A stretch of 64,000 bases of DNA from NCBI GenBank assembly GCA_964035015.1, contig CAXIUP010000138.1:226944-290943 (forward strand), written 5' to 3'. This DNA is from Corallium rubrum. Its lineage: Eukaryota; Cnidaria; Anthozoa; Scleralcyonacea; Coralliidae. The position numbers were made by a program, and so were the translations under genes. The notes beneath the pieces were generated by a model that did no database searches, had not been told where the DNA came from, and saw only the letters and a program-made list of their open reading frames with translations. Shown here one piece after another: positions 56,001-64,000 of this stretch. How positions within the stretch are numbered: the stretch's first letter is position 1; the number at the start of each line of letters is the position of its first letter.

Positions 56001-59000
56001 CTGGCTAACGCCAGACGATTTTATTCACCTCTGGGGAAGCCCCCGGACAGGAATGAGTTATAAACTATCTCTTTAACTCTTTCTTGTCCGAATTGGTCTT
56101 TAGTATTTTATTCTGGCTAACGCCAGACGATTTTATTCACCTCTGGGGAAGCCCCGGACAGGAATGAGTTATAAACTATCTCTTTAACTCTTTCTTGTCC
56201 GAATTGGTCTTTAGTATTTTATTCTGGCTAACGCCAGACGATTTTATTCACCTCTGGGGAAGCCCCCGGACAGGAATGAGTTATAAACTATCTCTTTAAC
56301 TCTTTCTTGTCCGAATTGGTCTTTAGTATTTTATTCTGGCTAACGCCAGACGATTTTATTCACCTCTGGGGAAGCCCCCGGACAGGAATGAGTTATAAAC
56401 TATCTCTTTAACTCTTTCTTGTCCGAATTGGTCTTTAGTATTTTATTCTGGCTAACGCCAGACGATTTTATTCACCTCTGGGGAAGCCCCCGGACAGGAA
56501 TGAGTTATAAACTATCTCTTTAACTCTTTCTTGTCCGAATTGGTCTTTAGTATTTTATTCTGGCTAACGCCAGACGATTTTATTCACCTCTGGGGAAGCC
56601 CCCGGACAGGAATGAGTTATAAACTATCTCTTTAACTCTTTCTTGTCCGAATTGGTCTTTAGTATTTTATTCTGGCTAACGCCAGACGATTTTATTCACC
56701 TCTGGGGAAGCCCCCGGACAGGAATGAGTTATAAACTATCTCTTTAACTCTTTCTTGTCCGAATTGGTCTTTAGTATTTTATTCTGGCTAACGCCAGACG
56801 ATTTTATTCACCTCTGGGGAAGCCCCCGGACAGGAATGAGTTATAAACTATCTCTTTAACTCTTTCTTGTCCGAATTGGTCTTTAGTATTTTATTCTGGC
56901 TAACGCCAGACGATTTTATTCACCTCTGGGGAAGCCCCCGGACAGGAATGAGTTATAAACTATCTCTTTAACTCTTTCTTGTCCGAATTGGTCTTTAGTA
57001 TTTTATTCTGGCTAACGCCAGACGATTTTATTCACCTCTGGGGAAGCCCCCGGACAGGAATGAGTTATAAACTATCTCTTTAACTCTTTCTTGTCCGAAT
57101 TGGTCTTTAGTATTTTATTCTGGCTAACGCCAGACGATTTTATTCACCTCTGGGGAAGCCCCCGGACAGGAATGAGTTATAAACTATCTCTTTAACTCTT
57201 TCTTGTCCGAATTGGTCTTTAGTATTTTATTCTGGCTAACGCCAGACGATTTTATTCACCTCTGGGGAAGCCCCGGACAGGAATGAGTTATAAACTATCT
57301 CTTTAACTCTTTCTTGTCCGAATTGGTCTTTAGTATTTTATTCTGGCTAACGCCAGACGATTTTATTCACCTCTGGGGAAGCCCCCGGACAGGAATGAGT
57401 TATAAACTATCTCTTTAACTCTTTCTTGTCCGAATTGGTCTTTAGTATTTTATTCTGGCTAACGCCAGACGATTTTATTCACCTCTGGGGAAGCCCCCGG
57501 ACAGGAATGAGTTATAAACTATCTCTTTAACTCTTTCTTGTCCGAATTGGTCTTTAGTATTTTATTCTGGCTAACGCCAGACGATTTTATTCACCTCTGG
57601 GGAAGCCCCCGGACAGGAATGAGTTATAAACTATCTCTTTAACTCTTTCTTGTCCGAATTGGTCTTTAGTATTTTATTCTGGCTAACGCCAGACGATTTT
57701 ATTCACCTCTGGGGAAGCCCCCGGACAGGAATGAGTTATAAACTATCTCTTTAACTCTTTCTTGTCCGAATTGGTCTTTAGTATTTTATTCTGGCTAACG
57801 CCAGACGATTTTATTCACCTCTGGGGAAGCCCCCGGACAGGAATGAGTTATAAACTATCTCTTTAACTCTTTCTTGTCCGAATTGGTCTTTAGTATTTTA
57901 TTCTGGCTAACGCCAGACGATTTTATTCACCTCTGGGGAAGCCCCCGGACAGGAATGAGTTATAAACTATCTCTTTAACTCTTTCTTGTCCGAATTGGTC
58001 TTTAGTATTTTATTCTGGCTAACGCCAGACGATTTTATTCACCTCTGGGGAAGCCCCCGGACAGGAATGAGTTATAAACTATCTCTTTAACTCTTTCTTG
58101 TCCGAATTGGTCTTTAGTATTTTATTCTGGCTAACGCCAGACGATTTTATTCACCTCTGGGGAAGCCCCCGGACAGGAATGAGTTATAAACTATCTCTTT
58201 AACTCTTTCTTGTCCGAATTGGTCTTTAGTATTTTATTCTGGCTAACGCCAGACGATTTTATTCACCTCTGGGGAAGCCCCCGGACAGGAATGAGTTATA
58301 AACTATCCCTTTAACTCTTTCTTGTCCGAAGTGGGCTTTAGTATTTTATTCTGGCTAACGCCAGACGATTTTATTCACCTCTGGGGAAGCCCCGGACAGG
58401 AATGAGTTATAAACTATCTCTTTAACTCTTTCTTGTCCGAATTGGTCTTTAGTATTTTATTCTGGCTAACGCCAGACGATTTTATTCACCTCTGGGGAAG
58501 CCCCCGGACAGGAATGAGTTATAAACTATCTCTTTAACTCTTTCTTGTCCGAATTGGTCTTTAGTATTTTATTCTGGCTAACGCCAGACGATTTTATTCA
58601 CCTCTGGGGAAGCCCCCGGACAGGAATGAGTTATAAACTATCTCTTTAACTCTTTCTTGTCCGAATTGGTCTTTAGTATTTTATTCTGGCTAACGCCAGA
58701 CGATTTTATTCACCTCTGGGGAAGCCCCCGGACAGGAATGAGTTATAAACTATCTCTTTAACTCTTTCTTGTCCGAATTGGTCTTTAGTATTTTATTCTG
58801 GCTAACGCCAGACGATTTTATTCACCTCTGGGGAAGCCCCCGGACAGGAATGAGTTATAAACTATCTCTTTAACTCTTTCTTGTCCGAATTGGTCTTTAG
58901 TATTTTATTCTGGCTAACGCCAGACGATTTTATTCACCTCTGGGGAAGCCCCCGGACAGGAATGAGTTATAAACTATCTCTTTAACTCTTTCTTGTCCGA

Positions 59001-62000
59001 ATTGGTCTTTAGTATTTTATTCTGGCTAACGCCAGACGATTTTATTCACCTCTGGGGAAGCCCCGGACAGGAATGAGTTATAAACTATCTCTTTAACTCT
59101 TTCTTGTCCGAATTGGTCTTTAGTATTTTATTCTGGCTAACGCCAGACGATTTTATTCACCTCTGGGGAAGCCCCGGACAGGAATGAGTTATAAACTATC
59201 TCTTTAACTCTTTCTTGTCCGAATTGGTCTTTAGTATTTTATTCTGGCTAACGCCAGACGATTTTATTCACCTCTGGGGAAGCCCCCGGACAGGAATGAG
59301 TTATAAACTATCTCTTTAACTCTTTCTTGTCCGAATTGGTCTTTAGTATTTTATTCTGGCTAACGCCAGACGATTTTATTCACCTCTGGGGAAGCCCCCG
59401 GACAGGAATGAGTTATAAACTATCTCTTTAACTCTTTCTTGTCCGAATTGGTCTTTAGTATTTTATTCTGGCTAACGCCAGACGATTTTATTCACCTCTG
59501 GGGAAGCCCCCGGACAGGAATGAGTTATAAACTATCTCTTTAACTCTTTCTTGTCCGAATTGGTCTTTAGTATTTTATTCTGGCTAACGCCAGACGATTT
59601 TATTCACCTCTGGGGAAGCCCCCGGACAGGAATGAGTTATAAACTATCTCTTTAACTCTTTCTTGTCCGAATTGGTCTTTAGTATTTTATTCTGGCTAAC
59701 GCCAGACGATTTTATTCACCTCTGGGGAAGCCCCCGGACAGGAATGAGTTATAAACTATCTCTTTAACTCTTTCTTGTCCGAATTGGTCTTTAGTATTTT
59801 ATTCTGGCTAACGCCAGACGATTTTATTCACCTCTGGGGAAGCCCCCGGACAGGAATGAGTTATAAACTATCTCTTTAACTCTTTCTTGTCCGAATTGGT
59901 CTTTAGTATTTTATTCTGGCTAACGCCAGACGATTTTATTCACCTCTGGGGAAGCCCCCGGACAGGAATGAGTTATAAACTATCTCTTTAACTCTTTCTT
60001 GTCCGAATTGGTCTTTAGTATTTTATTCTGGCTAACGCCAGACGATTTTATTCACCTCTGGGGAAGCCCCCGGACAGGAATGAGTTATAAACTATCTCTT
60101 TAACTCTTTCTTGTCCGAATTGGTCTTTAGTATTTTATTCTGGCTAACGCCAGACGATTTTATTCACCTCTGGGGAAGCCCCCGGACAGGAATGAGTTAT
60201 AAACTATCTCTTTAACTCTTTCTTGTCCGAATTGGTCTTTAGTATTTTATTCTGGCTAACGCCAGACGATTTTATTCACCTCTGGGGAAGCCCCCGGACA
60301 GGAATGAGTTATAAACTATCTCTTTAACTCTTTCTTGTCCGAATTGGTCTTTAGTATTTTATTCTGGCTAACGCCAGACGATTTTATTCACCTCTGGGGA
60401 AGCCCCGGACAGGAATGAGTTATAAACTATCTCTTTAACTCTTTCTTGTCCGAATTGGTCTTTAGTATTTTATTCTGGCTAACGCCAGACGATTTTATTC
60501 ACCTCTGGGGAAGCCCCCGGACAGGAATGAGTTATAAACTATCCCTTTAACTCTTTCTTGTCCGAATTAGTCTTTAGTATTTTATTCTGGCTAACGCCAG
60601 ACGATTTTATTCACCTCTGGGGAAGCCCCCGGACAGGAATGAGTTATAAACTATAAAAACTATCCCTTTAACTCTTTCTTGTCCGAATTGGTCTTTAGTA
60701 TTTTATTCTGGCTAACGCCAGACGATTTTATTCACCTCTGGGGAAGCCCCCGGACAGGAATGAGTTATAAACTATCCCTTTAACTCTTTCTTGTCCGAAT
60801 TGGTCTTTAGTATTTTATTCTGGCTAACGCCAGACGATTTTATTCACCTCTGGGGAAGCCCCCGGACAGGAATGAGTTATAAACTATCCCTTTAAAAACT
60901 ATCCCTTTAACTCTTTCTTGTCCGAATTGGTCTTTAGTATTTTATTCTGGCTAACGCCAGACGATTTTATTCACCTCTGGGGAAGCCCCCGGACAGGAAT
61001 GAGTTATAAACTATCTCTTTAACTCTTTCTTGTCCGAATTGGTCTTTAGTATTTTATTCTGGCTAACGCCAGACGATTTTATTCACCTCTGGGGAAGCCC
61101 CCGGACAGGAATGAGTTATAAACTATCTCTTTAACTCTTTCTTGTCCGAATTGGTCTTTAGTATTTTATTCTGGCTAACGCCAGACGATTTTATTCACCT
61201 CTGGGGAAGCCCCCGGACAGGAATGAGTTATAAACTATCTCTTTAACTCTTTCTTGTCCGAATTGGTCTTTAGTATTTTATTCTGGCTAACGCCAGACGA
61301 TTTTATTCACCTCTGGGGAAGCCCCGGACAGGAATGAGTTATAAACTATCTCTTTAACTCTTTCTTGTCCGAATTGGTCTTTAGTATTTTATTCTGGCTA
61401 ACGCCAGACGATTTTATTCACCTCTGGGGAAGCCCCCGGACAGGAATGAGTTATAAACTATCTCTTTAACTCTTTCTTGTCCGAATTGGTCTTTAGTATT
61501 TTATTCTGGCTAACGCCAGACGATTTTATTCACCTCTGGGGAAGCCCCGGACAGGAATGAGTTATAAACTATCTCTTTAACTCTTTCTTGTCCGAATTGG
61601 TCTTTAGTATTTTATTCTGGCTAACGCCAGACGATTTTATTCACCTCTGGGGAAGCCCCCGGACAGGAATGAGTTATAAACTATCTCTTTAACTCTTTCT
61701 TGTCCGAATTGGTCTTTAGTATTTTATTCTGGCTAACGCCAGACGATTTTATTCACCTCTGGGGAAGCCCCCGGACAGGAATGAGTTATAAACTATCTCT
61801 TTAACTCTTTCTTGTCCGAATTGGTCTTTAGTATTTTATTCTGGCTAACGCCAGACGATTTTATTCACCTCTGGGGAAGCCCCCGGACAGGAATGAGTTA
61901 TAAACTATCCCTTTAACTCTTTCTTGTCCGAATTGGTCTTTAGTATTTTATTCTGGCTAACGCCAGACGATTTTATTCACCTCTGGGGAAGCCCCCGGAC

Positions 62001-64000
62001 AGGAATGAGTTATAAACTATCCCTTTAACTCTTTCTTGTCCGAAGTGGTCTTTAGTATTTTATTCTGGCTAACGCCAGACGATTTTATTCACCTCTGGGG
62101 AAGCCCCCGGACAGGAATGAGTTATAAACTATCCCTTTAACTCTTTCTTGTCGAATTGGTCTTTAGTATTTTATTCTGGCTAACGCCAGACGATTTTATT
62201 CACCTCTGGGGAAGCCCCCGGACAGGAATGAGTTATAAACTATCTCTTTAACTCTTTCTTGTCCGAATTGGTCTTTAGTATTTTATTCTGGCTAACGCCA
62301 GACGATTTTATTCACCTCTGGGGAAGCCCCGGACAGGAATGAGTTATAAACTATCCTTTAACTCTTTCTTGTCGAATTGTCTTTAGTATTTTATTCTGGC
62401 TAACGCCAGACGATTTTATTCACCTCTGGGGAAGCCCCGGACAGGAATGAGTTATAAACTATCCTTTAACTCTTTCTTGTCCGAATTGGTCTTTAGTATT
62501 TTATTCTGGCTAACGCCAGACGATTTTATTCACCTCTGGGGAAGCCCCGGACAGGAATGAGTTATAAACTATCTCTTTAACTCTTTCTTGTCCGAATTGG
62601 TCTTTAGTATTTTATTCTGGCTAACGCCAGACGATTTTATTCACCTCTGGGGAAGCCCCCGGACAGGAATGAGTTATAAACTATCTCTTTAACTCTTTCT
62701 TGTCCGAATTGGTCTTTAGTATTTTATTCTGGCTAACGCCAGACGATTTTATTCACCTCTGGGGAAGCCCCGGACAGGAATGAGTTATAAACTATCTCTT
62801 TAACTCTTTCTTGTCCGAATTGGTCTTTAGTATTTTATTCTGGCTAACGCCAGACGATTTTATTCACCTCTGGGGAAGCCCCCGGACAGGAATGAGTTAT
62901 AAACTATCTCTTTAACTCTTTCTTGTCCGAATTGGTCTTTAGTATTTTATTCTGGCTAACGCCAGACGATTTTATTCACCTCTGGGGAAGCCCCCGGACA
63001 GGAATGAGTTATAAACTATCTCTTTAACTCTTTCTTGTCCGAATTGGTCTTTAGTATTTTATTCTGGCTAACGCCAGACGATTTTATTCACCTCTGGGGA
63101 AGCCCCGGACAGGAATGAGTTATAAACTATCTCTTTAACTCTTTCTTGTCCGAATTGGTCTTTAGTATTTTATTCTGGCTAACGCCAGACGATTTTATTC
63201 ACCTCTGGGGAAGCCCCGGACAGGAATGAGTTATAAACTATCTCTTTAACTCTTTCTTGTCCGAATTGGTCTTTAGTATTTTATTCTGGCTAACGCCAGA
63301 CGATTTTATTCACCTCTGGGGAAGCCCCGGACAGGAATGAGTTATAAACTATCTCTTTAACTCTTTCTTGTCCGAATTGGTCTTTAGTATTTTATTCTGG
63401 CTAACGCCAGACGATTTTATTCACCTCTGGGGAAGCCCCCGGACAGGAATGAGTTATAAACTATCTCTTTAACTCTTTCTTGTCCGAATTGGTCTTTAGT
63501 ATTTTATTCTGGCTAACGCCAGACGATTTTATTCACCTCTGGGGAAGCCCCCGGACAGGAATGAGTTATAAACTATCTCTTTAACTCTTTCTTGTCCGAA
63601 TTGGTCTTTAGTATTTTATTCTGGCTAACGCCAGACGATTTTATTCACCTCTGGGGAAGCCCCCGGACAGGAATGAGTTATAAACTATCTCTTTAACTCT
63701 TTCTTGTCCGAATTGGTCTTTAGTATTTTATTCTGGCTAACGCCAGACGATTTTATTCACCTCTGGGGAAGCCCCCGGACAGGAATGAGTTATAAACTAT
63801 CTCTTTAACTCTTTCTTGTCCGAATTGGTCTTTAGTATTTTATTCTGGCTAACGCCAGACGATTTTATTCACCTCTGGGGAAGCCCCGGACAGGAATGAG
63901 TTATAAACTATCTCTTTAACTCTTTCTTGTCCGAATTGGTCTTTAGTATTTTATTCTGGCTAACGCCAGACGATTTTATTCACCTCTGGGAAAGCCCCGG
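41081..64000 (+). repeat. 112-bp satellite array, about 205 head-to-tail copies, continues past window
   Basis: Unit length is 112 bp (111 where GCCCCCGG is GCCCCGG). Each unit holds AACTCTTTCTTGTCCG near its start and CGGACAGGAATGAGTT near its end, which are inverted partners (16 bp, two mismatches). In the middle is a small hairpin TCTGGC-TAAC-GCCAGA flanked by two direct ATTTTATTC copies, followed by a spacer ATAAACTATCCCTTT. Units are almost identical. Units from about 41.1 to 53.0 kb have CTATCCC; from about 53.05 kb most have CTATCTC. The first units carry GTCCGGATTGG, and slippage-like joins occur at about 60650 and 60893. No gene or promoter is visible. Confidence 0.98.

Noticed and set aside
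41081-64000. Regular repeats resembling a CRISPR array
   Set aside because: The whole 112-bp unit repeats without variable spacers, and the window is eukaryotic; it is a tandem satellite.

Overview
This is a eukaryotic (animal) nuclear window with introns bounded by GT-AG, dispersed foldback elements, microsatellites and almost every class of animal transposon. Families with Polinton, Penelope, MULE/SWIM, Mag-like Gypsy and DUF4806-like genes point to an aquatic invertebrate, most likely a cnidarian; that is inference from protein flavour, not a measured match. There are no bacterial signals (no operons, no ribosome-binding sites).

Layout. 1-1.06 kb holds the last two exons of a conserved host gene, followed by its 3' flank and a 141-bp minisatellite. 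From about 2.0 to 30.3 kb lies one old, degraded Polinton/Maverick-type element read on the minus strand: a PolB gene (30.24 to 10.71 kb), a small zinc-finger gene, a packaging ATPase, and two small genes (4.7-2.0 kb). It has been opened by five other transposons, each placed precisely by target-site duplications or by gene sequence resuming on the far side: a Tc1/mariner (3073-4692), a nearly intact Gypsy LTR element (4728-9342), an inverted Penelope dimer with a hammerhead ribozyme at each end (10757-12809), an 11.4-kb MULE (13425-24827) and a non-LTR retrotransposon (about 26354-28785). The MULE itself carries a non-autonomous relative, a non-LTR fragment, a TTAA-bounded foldback and a 73/74-bp minisatellite at one end. 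A tRNA-like gene sits in the Polinton between PolB and the zinc-finger gene.

31.2-32.1 kb has an integrase-like pseudogene and an 85-bp tandem repeat. 32.7-37.07 kb holds a multi-exon host gene on the minus strand (N-terminal WxxA-type domain, duplicated Arg/Ser-rich exons, DUF4806-like C-terminus), with foldback elements in its introns. 37.4-41.08 kb is a non-LTR element whose ORF1 combines a SAP motif with an SGNH esterase domain; its RT is cut off by a satellite.

41.08 kb to the end is about 205 head-to-tail copies of a 112-bp unit. Each unit is itself a small inverted-repeat element. Single dispersed relatives at 21.7 kb and 35.84-36.06 kb keep the same central core but have different arms that remain self-complementary. 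That suggests a foldback transposon family that became a satellite, and is the most unusual signal in the window.
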